Shown: positions 44,351 to 55,535, counted from the first letter of the stretch. The stretch is DNA of 64,000 nt from Chondrus crispus (GCF_000350225.1 NW_005179061.1:1-64000); one strand, 5' to 3'. Notes: generated by a model not told the origin, from the sequence alone. Translations and numbers: made by a program.

Positions 44351-45163
44351 TCTATTCCTACCTATTACTACCGTATTGTGATAACGAGCCCGTCAAGCGT
44401 TGGGAGCCCCGTTGGGAGCCCCGTCGGGAGCCTCGACTACACTGTACATATATAAAGTTTACATATACTGTAGACGTCGGTTATTCGCGATCAATCTAGA
44501 TTGCCCGACGGCTCACAGTAATGTAAGTAAGTTAATCTCTTCATCTCGAGAGGGCAGCACGAGCCTGCGGATAAAAATCTCTTCCCTGTGCAACTGACGT
44601 GGCCGCTCCGCAAACCTCTCTCTCTCTCTCGCGTCTCTCTCGCGTCTCACGACAGAAACCTCACCCCCTGGCCCCTGCAACTCCCGCTCTCTTCACCAAC
44701 TGCTGCCACCGGAGATTCGTGTCAACCTGCAACGGTTTATGTTCCCACTCTGCTGTAGTGACACGTCAAGGAATGCCGCCCCCCGCGTCCACGGCTCGTG
44801 CAAAAGCAGAAGAGCCGCAAGCTGCTAAACTTTACACAAGACGCGGTAAACTCAGCAGCTTTGTACCGTACCCTTGGGTACCATACATGCCAACAACCCA
44901 TACTGTACCGTACTGCAACTGCACGCGCGTAAGAGAAAGAGAGAGGATTCTTTTCCGCTTGAGGCCGAATCATCCCGATTTCCTACGCTTGCAAAGGAGA
45001 CGCAATCTAATTCTACAGTGCAGCACTGCACTGTACCAAGGGTACTGTACCCTTGGAACCTCCCAACCATAACCTCCCGAGAGTCTCCTGCTGGAAGATC
45101 AACTTTCTTTCATCAACTTTCTTTCAACTCACATCACCCTTGTCAACTTCTGCCATTTCCGCC
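44351..45163. other. intergenic, with repeated palindromic words
   Basis: Contains a short direct repeat (GGGAGCCCCGT, about 44401-44425), a CT-rich run (44623-44650) and TACCCTTGG/CCAAGGGTA pairs at about 44877-44891 and 45036-45057. No convincing gene is seen. Confidence 0.5.
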
Positions 45164-46411
45164 TTACTCGCTGCGCGCCCCACCGTGCTCATGATCATAG
45201 TAAGTGGTGTGGTAATGCATCCCGCCCGAAGGCCGCTGAGCACGTCTGCGCACCCCTTCAAACTCGTCAATCTCCCATTCACGCCCTTCTCCGTCCGTCA
45301 TCACGTGCTGCCCGCCCGCATGATCATCATGATGAGACCGATGCCTGTGCGTATGCTTCTTGCACTTATGCTTTCCCCTCCCTCCATCCAAACCTCCTGC
45401 CCTCTTGCGCGCCGCGCGTATCCATTCTTCCTCTTGCTCGCTATCCGTCCACTCCGAGTCATCATCCCTATCCTGCACGCCGCGATACAGCCTGCCTATC
45501 GCACTTTTCGTCATGTACCGTTCTTCCCCGTCGCTTGACTCGCTGCTCTCTGACGCTTCAATGTGCCTGTGATGCGCCTCGAGCTCTTTCCTGCTCTTAA
45601 ACACCTTGCCACACCCGGAGCAAATGGGCGCGTGCTTGCACTTGTTGCGGACGTGTCGTGTCACGCCTCGGGCACTCTTCAAATAATGCCCGCAGTAGTC
45701 GCAAGCAAACACTCGACCACCATGCGCCTCACGCTCATGTTCTTCGAGCTCCTTCTGCACAAATGTCGAGAATTTCTCCTCACAGTCCTTGCGGCGGCAC
45801 TTGCGCATGTGCCGACGCGTGGCGTGTTTGTTGTACGCCTCGACGTTATCAAACACGCGGTGGCGACAGCCGTCCAAGTTGCAGATAGGCTTGCAATCAT
45901 GACTGTCCCACTGGCGTCCGTGCGTCCTATGGCATAGGTCGCATGTGACGTGTAAGGTCGTGGCATGACGGGCGAGACGGTTTGCGATGTACATGTTGTG
46001 GTCCGTCTCACGGTTCTTGGCTTGGACAGAGAGTCTGACGCGACGGTCAGCGAAGGACGAGCAGATGTCCCAGACTTCCTGCCAAATGGCACGACTTGCA
46101 ATGGGGCGGTTGTTTTCGGAGCGCCAGCCGTTTTCGTGCCATTTGCGGAGTTGGTACTTGTAGGCCTTGACGATGTAGTCAGAGTGGATACAGATGACAG
46201 CGGCGCGTGCGCGGAGGCCTTGGATGAGATGTAGAGCGGCGAGGAAGGCGTGGAGCTGTGCGCGGTAGAGGGACTGGACGTGGCCTGGGAGCGGCTCTGC
46301 GATGCGAACGGAATGGGCGGGGGCGAAGACGGAGTAGCCTGCGAGTTGGGAGGAGGGGGTTTTGTGGCGGACGCCGTCAATGTAGAGGTGGACGGGGCTG
46401 GGGGCAGACAT
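45164..46411 (-). CDS. RNase H-like plus zinc-finger protein
   Basis: A single-exon 415-aa protein. Residues 7-150 have the RNase H1 layout: LYIDG strand with D12, helix YRAQLHAFLAAL, strand IHSDY with D78, a basic WHENGW stretch as in RNase H1, and a final ANRLARHA helix. Canonical RNase H needs D-E-D-D; here the aligned positions read D12, Q52, D78, N144, so metal-dependent cleavage is probably lost or altered. Residues 156-290 hold several C2H2-type fingers (for example CDYCGHYLKSARGVTRH and CSGCGKVFKSRKELEAHHRH). The C-terminus is acidic, then His/Lys-rich (HKCKKHTHRHRSHHDDH). It is probably a nucleic-acid-binding protein; the origin (host or domesticated element) is unknown. The ATG at 46411 is the first in frame and has a TATA box about 70 bp upstream. 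Confidence 0.72.
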   Translation of the reverse strand: MSAPSPVHLYIDGVRHKTPSSQLAGYSVFAPAHSVRIAEPLPGHVQSLYRAQLHAFLAALHLIQGLRARAAVICIHSDYIVKAYKYQLRKWHENGWRSENNRPIASRAIWQEVWDICSSFADRRVRLSVQAKNRETDHNMYIANRLARHATTLHVTCDLCHRTHGRQWDSHDCKPICNLDGCRHRVFDNVEAYNKHATRRHMRKCRRKDCEEKFSTFVQKELEEHEREAHGGRVFACDYCGHYLKSARGVTRHVRNKCKHAPICSGCGKVFKSRKELEAHHRHIEASESSESSDGEERYMTKSAIGRLYRGVQDRDDDSEWTDSEQEEEWIRAARKRAGGLDGGRGKHKCKKHTHRHRSHHDDHAGGQHVMTDGEGREWEIDEFEGVRRRAQRPSGGMHYHTTYYDHEHGGARSE

Positions 46412-46479
46412 GGTAGAGTAGAGTGGTGGGAGGAGGCATGCGGGGCGGAGAGAGGGGGGAGCTTGAACAGGCTTGGAAG

Positions 46480-46485
46480 TTTATA
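46480..46485 (-). promoter_or_regulatory. TATA box of the RNase H-like gene
   Basis: TATAAA on the minus strand, about 70 bp before the start codon at 46411. Confidence 0.45.
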
Positions 46486-46601
46486 AGGGGAGAGGAAGGC
46501 GGTGTCGTCGATGACGAGTCGTGGTAATCCAACAATGACGTCAGACGCAGTGACCGCACTGTGCCGGCGGCCCGTGATTGATAATTGTTTTGTCCGCAGT
46601 G

Positions 46602-48149
46602 TCATGTCTCATTTACACTAAAGTCTACCGACCCCCCAGGCTTTAGCCTCGCACACGTGGACACGTGCTTTTCCCCTACCTGCATTTGTTCCTGATGCTT
46701 TAATCTTTGCCGAACCACCAGCCGGCAGCCCTCAACCCCTCCCTCGTCGCTATTTACTAGCAACTGCGCCTCATCAAAGAGTGGCCTGCATGTGCTCCAA
46801 TCCTCCGGCATATCGTCGGAAGCTGTCCAACAAGCACTCCGTCGTTGCATAAATTGCGCTAGACGATGCCACTGATGCATGTCCTTGCTCAACTCTCCAT
46901 ACTTCCAACTTCTACACATGCATATATATGATACCAACCACATCACAACAATTATACAAACACACACTCCTATTGGGATAAGGAAGTTCCACCGATATCG
47001 ACCGCACTCCTTATACACGTAAAACTCACCTTCCTCATAAGTGCTCCGTACTGCAAGTGCTGCGTAAATGGCTCGATAACAAGAGTCTGCAGTGAAAGCA
47101 ACACTAGAATCCATGGAGCTCTCGTTAAAACTCATCGGTAGAAAATACTGCTCAAGTTGACTCGCTCTGTAGCCTCTGTAAATTTCCGCAACTTTTTCGG
47201 CATCCAACGACTCGTGCGAGTAGTCGCACGAAATATTCATCACAGACACACTTGTTTTTGTCAAAGCACTGACTAGATTGCCAGGGGACTTAATTGCTCT
47301 GTCTCTCAATTCTAAGATGTGACTCCCCGCGTTGTATTCGAGAAAATGGACTGTCTCCTTGTCCGCACTGACACTGAATAAGAATCCAGATGACATGTTA
47401 GTGTTGTGCACTACATCTCCAGGTCCGAAAAATGTATGTGGATTCTCTGTGGTTTCTTGAAACTCTTTCACGAACGTAAGCGGATATCGCTCTTCATAAG
47501 AAACCCCGATACTGAGCTCCTCAGGTTCATATCTCTTCCAATTTCGAATCGAGCACTTCTCGACAAAGACTTGGTTTTCACGAGGCACGCAAGAAAAACA
47601 AGTGTCTGCACGTAGGTGACGAGGGATTCCAACTTGAACACGCTCCAACTCCCCTTCGGTAAAATTCACATTCCCTATAATGCTGAAAGCAGAAAACAAG
47701 ATCGTGGAACTCATATCCCGGTTGTAGTATGAAGTCATGTTCAAAATCTGACCGTGAACTGTCTGCGTCTGACACTTAGGTGAGACATCAACGCCAATCT
47801 CAGAATAAAGCCCGGACGCCACAAGCAAAACAGATATCAAAATTGTGCATAGTATTGCTGAGGGAGGTAAGATAGGGGAACGGTTTAGTAAACAGAGAGT
47901 AGGACGCCTTCCGTATATTCAGGATAGGAGCATAGCAGACATACCTGGATGTTTGCGGTACTTGATGACAGATAATGCTATAAACGGTAGACGCGTATCC
48001 GTTTCATGAACGACGGGAGCACGGCGGGTAGTGATGAGACGCAAAGTGGCAAAATTGAGAAGGGTACTCTCAATCAGGGCTTCAGCAAAAAGAACCACAG
48101 CCAGAGTGATGATGTTGAGGACAAGATTAACCGCTCCAATTGACAGCAT
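46602..48149 (-). CDS. unknown membrane protein, one intron
   Basis: Two exons, 48149-47945 and 47857-46602, are separated by an 87-bp intron with CAG|GTATGT and CCCTCAG ends; the join keeps the frame and gives 486 residues. Residues about 5-24 and 70-87 are hydrophobic. A long extracellular-type region follows, with several cysteines (CFSCVPREN, SCDYS, DSCYRA, KECGRY) and NxS/T sites. A single strong membrane segment (about 358-381, FLIPIGVCVCIIVVMWLVSY) precedes a tail of about 103 residues. It looks like a surface or endomembrane protein with a cysteine-bearing outer domain. I do not recognise the family. The intron is 29 codons long and itself open, so retention would keep the frame. The ATG at 48149 is the first in the exon; an upstream exon is possible. 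Confidence 0.6.
47858..47944 (-). other. predicted intron of the membrane protein gene
   Basis: GTATGT at the 5' end and a pyrimidine-rich stretch before CAG at the 3' end, 87 bp. Splicing joins a G to CA to make one alanine codon and produces a hydrophobic segment directly after the junction. Confidence 0.6.
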
Positions 48150-48491
48150 TTGAAATTGATTCCGCCCACGCAAGAGGAAATCACGGCGATCGAGGTGAGG
48201 CGACCAGACCCCTGTGAGCAGTAGGACACATATATATATGTATATACAATGTATATACTATCAGTAGTGCAGGAAACCGGCTCCATCCTTTGTACCCTGG
48301 TAAGCACTTTTCCGAACCTACCTCTGACCCGGGTTTGACGGTATAAGTTGCATTGTTGATTACACTCTTGTGCAGAACGGACAGGTACAGTAGTGACTAC
48401 TGTACCATGGCAAAAGACGCCCTTTGCTAAAAGCTTTGCGCACTGAGACATGTATGTACGGTAGAGCACCAGGTGTTTCTAGAAGAAAACA

Positions 48492-48522
48492 GTACCAAGG
48501 GTACCGATGGTACCCTTGGTAC
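48492..48522. repeat. perfect 14-bp inverted repeat
   Basis: GTACCAAGGGTACC, a GAT loop, then GGTACCCTTGGTAC. Each arm also contains a smaller GTACC word. It belongs to the TACCCTT/AAGGGTA family of palindromes scattered through the right half of the window. Confidence 0.9.
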
Positions 48523-49397
48523 AGTATTGTCTCTGACGAAAGTAGTTCTCAAGGCCGGCGTACAAAACACGTAGAGTATTTGCAAGCACTTCAGTTGCAG
48601 CACAAGTTCATGATCATTTTATTTTTAGAATACGGTACCTATGTGCTGTTTTTAACCCAAAATATTGTTCTGTTCATTTCTTTGCACGCATGTATCGCTG
48701 CCACTTTTGGGCATACTGTACTGTTGCGGAACGGCACGTGGATACGTGTAAAACTGGACTGCGAACCGAAATGTGGATACGCACCACCGGGGTAGGGAAC
48801 CGAAACGCAAGAGTCCGACAGGAGCGGGGGGCGAGGGGGTGTAGTCGACGCCGCCGGAGCGTGGCGAAAGGAAAAGGGATGATGTGAGGCGGTGGTGGAG
48901 AGACAGGGACGATGGACGGGGAAGCGAGGGACACAGGGATAGAGAGCTTCTCGCAGGGAGTAGAGGGTACTTAAGGGCTACCCCCGGAAGATAGAAGGGG
49001 GGGGAGGCAGCGATCAGTCAGGAAGTAAAGAATTTGGGTGGATGCTCTCATTTGAGCTGATCGCGAGTGCCACGCGGTTGGGATAACCGCAACAGTACAG
49101 TAGCTCAGTAACAACCGCAGAATCGTAGCCTGTTATGTTACCCTTCGAAGGGTACCACAGGCAGCATGCAATTGATAGTGTTTCACTGTTGACTTGATCC
49201 GTTTCCCGTGGTTCGTCGAAGTAGTTGCGGTGGCGCTGATGATCCTCTGCAGTGAATGTAAGTTACCGTATACAGTAATTCGGCAAACCATTGCTTATTC
49301 ACCCATACAGTTACCCTTCGAAGGGTAGTATTACGTCGGACCGTCCAACGAAGGATTTGTTGTTCCCCGCTTGCTCACTTCACTCTTCTGTACAGTA
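48523..49397. other. intergenic with two TACCCTTCGAAGGGTA sites
   Basis: No gene recognised. Perfect 16-bp palindromes TACCCTTCGAAGGGTA occur at 49139-49154 and 49312-49327. A purine-rich stretch runs at about 48870-49010. Confidence 0.55.
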
Positions 49398-49886
49398 CTA
49401 TGCTCGTACTTCAATGGCGCTCAAAAATACATATAATTCCCTGATTTTTATGTTATGAGATCGCTTGGTCGGATAGACCCTGAAGGGCTTGCAACGTCTT
49501 TCCCGTACGGATACGGTGGCGCGGATGCTGCATGTGCATCCATCCGTTCCGGCCCCGCATCCGGCGATACAATGGCCCTGATCGACGTACACGACCTCCT
49601 CTGCCTCTTTCCTCACTTTTCCAAACTGGTAATGCGTGTCGCCGCCGAACTCAATTTCGTTCCTCGTCAGCCGGTGGCCCCCCGAAAATTTCTTGGGAGG
49701 CCCTTGGCCAAGCATCAGGTCCACACGCCGATCACTGGCATGGTGCCCCTCGAACACGTTGTGCCTTCGCGTAGTCTCCGCCCTGGTGGTTCCCCGGGCA
49801 GCTCTCAACCCTGCGAAACCTCTCGCTTGCGACCTTGAGGAGGATAAAGTCCGGCACATCAAACGTTGCCACCACCACGAAAACAT
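49398..49886 (-). CDS. hypothetical protein, weak
   Basis: A 162-aa frame whose first 40 residues are rich in Arg, Ser and Ala and poor in acidic residues (MFSWWWQRLMCRTLSSSRSQ), as in a mitochondrial or plastid targeting peptide. The middle contains a cysteine cluster (CIAGCGAGTDGCTC). I do not recognise a family. The opposite strand also carries an open frame (49455-49838), so this may be chance. Confidence 0.25.
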   Translation of the reverse strand: MFSWWWQRLMCRTLSSSRSQARGFAGLRAARGTTRAETTRRHNVFEGHHASDRRVDLMLGQGPPKKFSGGHRLTRNEIEFGGDTHYQFGKVRKEAEEVVYVDQGHCIAGCGAGTDGCTCSIRATVSVRERRCKPFRVYPTKRSHNIKIRELYVFLSAIEVRA

Positions 49887-49986
49887 AGCCAGTTAAACAG
49901 TTAATCTTTGTGTCCTCTGAGGACACGTACTGTACCCGCTTTCCGCATCGCGCAGTAACCCTTTCCGTTTCGACACGTCCAGGAGG

Positions 49987-50008
49987 CCCCCCCCCCCCCC
50001 CCCCCCTT
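49987..50008. repeat. poly-C run of 22
   Basis: An uninterrupted homopolymer, prone to length error in assembly. Confidence 0.95.
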
Positions 50009-50515
50009 ATTCATCAGCAGCTCGTCGTCCAGGCACGTCAGGTGGGCCGTTCGGCATCACTAGTGCGAGTTGGGGCGCGCCAGGTACAGTTCCATACACC
50101 TGCCATTGCTGAAGCCAAGCTTGAAGACGTTCGATACCAGGGGCAACCGTGCCTTAGTGCTCAGCGCGACGGAGTTTTTGATATACAATATATACTTGTG
50201 TACGTGAACGAGAATGCACCGGTGAGGGAGGCTGCCAGCACACAGAGCGCAGCTGAGAGACGCAGTGTCCTTTCGACTTGAGCTAACCTCCACTTGGATC
50301 CGTGGACACGGCGCACTCGTGGGCGATTGGATCACAACAATGTCCACTGTACAGTACAGAGTACACTACCATCCATGCATCTACTGGATGTTTGGAGGCT
50401 ACGACGTGGCGCTCTTTTCGCTGGCTCCTTTTCGCTTCCGTCCAAATGCTTGAAAGCGTCCAAATGCTTGAAAGCGCTGTGAAGGATCTTTATCCCTTAT
50501 CTGCATAAAGGGTAA

Positions 50516-50615
50516 CACATGTTTGGCAATGCAATGGGATCTTCAAACAGCGCTCTGAAATTGGTGCAACAGAGAACTTCGAAGCAGTTAACTTTGTACT
50601 GTGGGTGCACTGTAT
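50516..50615. repeat. 100-bp dispersed repeat, copy 1
   Basis: Identical by eye to 61234-61333, in the same orientation. It starts CACATGTTTGGCAATGCAA and ends GTGCACTGTAT. Flanking bases differ. No coding content or terminal inverted repeat is seen. Confidence 0.9.
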
Positions 50616-50687
50616 TGTAATGGATGCTTGTTCGTTGGAAACATTACAGTACGATACTTCAGATGTCCATTCTTTGGCTGAAAATGT

Positions 50688-50703
50688 TACCCTTCGAAGG
50701 GTA
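50688..50703. repeat. palindrome TACCCTTCGAAGGGTA
   Basis: Third exact copy of the 16-bp palindrome; a fourth is at 60489-60504. Confidence 0.9.
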
Positions 50704-50980
50704 AGGTCAATATCACTCCTCTGGAGTGGAAGGGGTGAGCAAGTGTTGGCCGAGTGTGTTCCGTAAATCACTGGTCAAAATACAGGGCATGGGCGCTTTG
50801 AGCGCCCTTTGAGCGACGCAAGCGCAGTTTCCGAGGAGCTGTTGATGTCAGCTACCAAGGGTACAACAATACATTCATACAGCAATCAATCCCACCATTG
50901 CGATTTACGTACACTGCTGGCTTCCTCCTATTTCATTGGTTCATGGTAAGTACTCCTAAAAATATGAATCTAGTACAGTA

Positions 50981-51493
50981 CAGGGGGGGGTCGCGATATA
51001 GTGCTACCCTGTGTCAGTGGGCCGAAAACAGCACTATATCGAACCAGGCACTGTTAGATAATGAGATTTACGGCTTTTTTGCAGCCACTTCCTTGCATCA
51101 CTGCTCAGAAAGACCGCTCGCAAGACGCCATCACTCATGCTTTGTATCTTCACTACAGACTCAAGTCTAATCAAGCATTTCTGTTAGTAGTAGCTGCCGA
51201 GCCGTTGCATTGACTTCCTCCTTTTTCGCAGCCATAAATGCCAGCTTACACTTTTGCAGATGTCCAATTGCATCATCGACCCTGCCTTTTTCCGCCATAG
51301 TCTCTATTCGAGTTGGCAACTGCATAATATCTTTCCGCGGCGGCAGCGGCTCTCGGGCAGTAACACATGTCCATCCAACTGCCTCCCTGGAGACCCTTCG
51401 TTTTTGGCTCAAAATTCGTGCCACCCGCAGAAGGGTAGCACTATATCGGAGCTGGCACTAACAAATATGGCACTATATCGCGACCCCCCCCTG
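50981..51493. mobile_element. mariner-type MITE, copy 1
   Basis: 513 bp with inverted ends CAGGGGGGGGTCGCGATATA, flanked by TA on both sides (50979-50980 and 51494-51495), as expected for Tc1/mariner insertions. GCACTATATCG is repeated again just inside each end. There is no transposase. It is very similar to 60634-61140. Confidence 0.88.
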
Positions 51494-51539
51494 TACTGCA
51501 ACCACTTGTGGTTCAAAAAATGAAAGACTACAAGATTTT

Positions 51540-52700
51540 TCTCGGATGGGAAAGTCGATATCAACTCCACCTCTATTGCCGTCGCCTTCGCGGGGCGCCG
51601 CGGTTGCGCCAGCGCCGGGGCGCCAGCGCCAGCGCCTGCGATTCCGCCCCAAGCATCGAACAAGCCCCCCGAGCCCGATCGCGCCTGCCCGCCCGTCAAA
51701 ACGCTGCTCCACGCCCCTTCACGCCCCTCCACGCGCCGTCTCCCACCATCTGCACCGATGCGCACGCCCCTTCCCCATCCCATTTCAGCACCCACCCCGT
51801 CTCGCCTGCGCCCCCACTCGCGGCAGCTCCCCTGCGCTCTGGCTCGCAGCGCCCCTCCTCGCTCCTGGGCCTCCATTGCGGCCCCGTCGTTGTCTACCGC
51901 GCTTGGCCCGTGCAGGATGATCGCATCCGAGAATTTTGATCTCCCACGCGTACCCGCGAGCTCACCGCGACCGATCCTTACTCTTCGCCAAAGCTCGAGC
52001 TCTCCTCTCCGACCCAACCTCTGCCCGACCTGCTCTCATCCCCGCCGCTCGCACGCCAGTGCGCACCGTCGGCGCCCCGATTCGCGTAGAAACCGGCTCG
52101 CCCGCTCCTCCCCCACCGCCAGCACCTCGACCGCCATCGCTCCCACGGCGCCCCCGGCCCTCTCGTTCGCCTCCTTCGAGATCACCCAGGCGGCCCTCCG
52201 CCGGAGCGCTCAACTCGCCGCTACCCCTCTCTCGCCCCGCTGACGCCTCTGCCACCATCGCCCGTTATTCTCGCTCACGCCCGCCACGTCTATGACGACT
52301 TTAATGTCCTAACGCCTCCCCTGCCGCTCACCGCTCAGGCTCTCGACGCGGCCGCCACTGCCGGTGTCATCCGCCGCCTCCATCGCGAGGCCCAATACTC
52401 TCGCGCAACGCGCTCCCTTACGAACAGCCCGCTCGCAGACCTCAACGACCCCGCTACTCCTGCGGCCCTCGGCGACCTTCACCCGGCCCCATCCGCACAC
52501 ATTTCGTCCCGCTCTCCCCTGCCGACCTTCCCCCTCTGCCGGACATCGGATAATCTGCGGTCCTCCGAGCAGTCGGCTCCCTGCATCCGGGATCCCTCGT
52601 CGACGACGGCATTTCTGGGCATTGCCGTTTGTTCTGTAAATCAAATTCTGACGGCGTAACCACCCGCACAGTTGGGGTCGATGACGATGTCATACGCAGC
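51540..52700 (+). other. C-rich region with possible LINE remnant
   Basis: A long G/C-rich stretch open in several frames. One frame at about 52255-52545 reads HARHVYDDFNV, then YSRATRSLTNSPLADLND and ALGDLHPAPS. From memory this resembles the region just before reverse transcriptase in LINE-like non-LTR elements. No reverse transcriptase motifs follow. It may be a decayed 5' fragment, or chance composition. Confidence 0.3.
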
Positions 52701-54825
52701 GGCACAATTGCGGTGGCTGGGCCAACTGCTGCCGCTTCACAGTGCCGATGCGCAAGACCTTCTCACAAGCCAAGCTAAGCCATGCCCAGCCAAGCCAAGC
52801 AAAGCTGCCTTATCACACGATCCGTCCTGTAGTAAGGCGGCTTCGCCAATCTGAAGCTCCGCCGGGGCCCACACCGCGTCCTTCCAAAGTACGTGCACAT
52901 TATCTCCTGTGTCGCGGCCTTACTTTCCCGAAGCCTAATCTAATTGGCGTCTGCTCTCCTCTCTTCCTGGGAGCAAATGAGAGCAGGCGCCTGTTACCGT
53001 AGATCAGGTTGGACCAACTTTGAGCTTCACGCCGTTGTTTGCTGGTCCCAGCACTACAACCTACATCCTCCTCCACATCGCGGCGCAACGTGCTTGGCTC
53101 GTCGTCACCACAGCGCCGCCATTGACACAAACTCGGGCGGACCACGTACATTGGGCGTCCCCCTTCAACTCCACTGCAACCGCTGCCCGACCGCTCGAGG
53201 CTCTTGTTACTGCTACTGCTACATCCGCGAACCGACGTGCGCCGCCCATTGCACAAAATGGCAATTATGTAACACTCCACGACCCCACCCTTGTGCACGT
53301 ACAGAGGAAGAGCCATTCACATTCAAGAGCTTATGCAAAGTATCTCAACCGTTAATATGATGCTCCAAGGTCAGCTTCGAAGTTCTCTTTGGCAAATGAT
53401 CGAAAAACACTAGAGCCACTTGTCCAACAGTAAATGCCGTGTGTCGCACGAACGCCCATACACGTCGCGCTATCGAGTACTGCGCTAGGCGGAAATGAAG
53501 CCCAAAGAGAATCGCACGATTCCCTCGTTGTTGCAAGCCACAAGTATTCCAGTCCACGCATTTCCAGTCGTTTGTAAAAAAACCTTTCGTATGATTTGCT
53601 TATCTCCCTCCCCTTTCGATTGCACCCGCCAGCTCCTTGAGGGCGCTTCAAAAAGAATGAGTACCCCATATAGAGACCAACTGTACCGTGCTGAAACGTA
53701 GATTTTACGCTCGAGTCTCGCGGCGTTTGGAATCTTCGCCAGTTCTTGTGTCCAACCAGCTCGGTATCTCGCCCAGCAGCTGTCAGCAGGTGCGAGAACA
53801 TGCTGTCGACCACTACCTCTAGAACGGAAACGCAAAACATGGGCAGAGCACAACTGGACTCCCACCACGTTCAGGGAGGGAGTTGGAAACACTATGGAAA
53901 CCTGGCTTCTGAGATGTAGTCGAGGAAAACGAGGAAACTATACGGACGCTCACAGAATGTTGGTTCGGAAATGGGGCCTCTTTTACGCCCTAACGGTGGT
54001 GGTGGAATGCAAGCAAGTGGCGATCGAATACTTGGTTTTACAATCAAAAGCGAATGCACACAGATGCTGGGTTTGAGATGCATATCTTTTAGAGCTGCGA
54101 GTAAAAACACTTGTGAAAGTAAAGTTTGATTACTTCTTGATTGCTGGGGCTGACAAACATGACTGGTTCGGGTGTAACAAGAGGGGATATTGGCGGTGAT
54201 CGTTGGAAGAGGACGTAGTTGGTGGGGATGAAGTTCCTCTAGCCATTGCCGCATAGAAGGGCAAAAGGCAGTCTTTTCGACATCCTTGGCAAGGCCAGAA
54301 AGGAAGAAGACCGACTGCTCGGATCGCAATCGGAGCGCGCGGTCTCCCACTCTTTCGCTCTCTGACACGATCGCCGGCATACAGGGTCTCGCACAATCTG
54401 GAGAGGGATATCTCATTGTACTACGTGCACAATGAAAATGAAACATAGATACGAAGCGATCCGTTCAAGTTGTCAAGTTTTCGCATCTTGCGCCTCGCTC
54501 TCAGAGCTTGAGTCGTCAACCCTACTTGTCAAGTTCTTGCGCATTACACATAATACTAGTGCGTGCGTGTAACCCGAGCGGGGGCGGAAGTGGAAGCGCA
54601 GGACACTACTAAGGCGAAAGACGGCACGACCGAACGAAGCTGCTTAACCGGTTCGGGGTAGTCGGGGATGCCCGTGGATGGCTCCAGCGACCAACCACAA
54701 CAGGTCAAATGAGTGTTGAAAGCTAAAGCGGCGACGGGGCGAGAGCAAAAGGACTCCTCCGTTGCGCCACCTCGACAAGTCCTGATTCCGTTCTCCGTTC
54801 CGAGTGCAGCCTGAGGCGGGCGCCC
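52701..54825. other. no confident gene
   Basis: Several minus-strand frames of 130-185 codons overlap here (53352-53840, 53485-53892, 53892-54446) without recognisable domains. The 53485-53892 frame contains a hydrophobic patch (YSWSLYGVLILFEAP). I see no splice pattern that joins them convincingly. A short run of GCCAAGCC-like words is at about 52770-52805. Confidence 0.35.
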
Positions 54826-55312
54826 TAGTGTCTAGGTGACAAATGACCTCATATGAGGTCACTTTTCAACTTATTTTTTCTCGACTTGCGCTAACTCAAC
54901 AAGATGGAAAAATATACTCTCGCCACCGCAGTTGACTTCTGCGTTGCGGAAGGATGGAGTTTGGTGAGATCTGCACGTCTTTTCCAGCCATTTTTAAAAT
55001 GCCCAAAAAGGGGGCCTTTTTGACCAACCTCAAAACGTTTTATGTATCTTCGAAACCAAAACGCCTGTTTAAAAAGTCAACTGATCATTGAAACTTCATT
55101 AGATTCTTAGTTCATTAGTTCATTAGATTCTCATTAGTCTCTCTGTGCATTGACAACCGCCATTCCAATGTTTTGCAAGATGTTATTGCCGAGGGCGTAT
55201 ACGTTAAAGAAATGGTGTCCAAACTGACTTTTTAAAGTTTCGATTTAATTTATATTTTTTTGAAAAAAACCGGCCTCATATGAGGTGAAATTGACGCTCG
55301 TCTAGACACTAG
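54826..55312. mobile_element. 487-bp MITE with CTAGTGTCTAG ends
   Basis: The ends CTAGTGTCTAG (54826) and CTAGACACTAG (to 55312) are inverted repeats flanked by CGCC on both sides (54822-54825 and 55313-55316), a likely 4-bp target duplication. CCTCATATGAGG, a perfect palindrome, lies near each end. The interior is A/T-rich, unlike the G/C-rich flanks, and has no gene. The superfamily is not clear. Confidence 0.72.
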
Positions 55313-55535
55313 CGCCGGCCGCTGCCTCCGAGTTCATTGTCCTGATAAAAGAGTTGAACTCAGCATAGGCGATCTATCCGTCGCTGTCGCTGCCGGACGG
55401 TAGGAACCACGTCTTTATCCCATCTTAACGAAGGGAACTCTACTCGCCGTGAGCCTCGGGTTTTCCCTTCTGCTCTCCCCGACGGCACCCGCCATCTCCG
55501 TTCGGGAGAGTGCTCTTGCTGACTTCTGAAATCGT

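Noticed and set aside
45679-46605. 308-aa minus-strand Ser/Thr-rich frame
   Set aside because: It overlaps the RNase H/zinc-finger frame on the same strand in another phase and shows only the shadow composition of that gene.
51409-52017. Minus-strand Gly/Arg-rich frame
   Set aside because: It runs through the MITE end and the G/C-rich region; composition explains the open frame.
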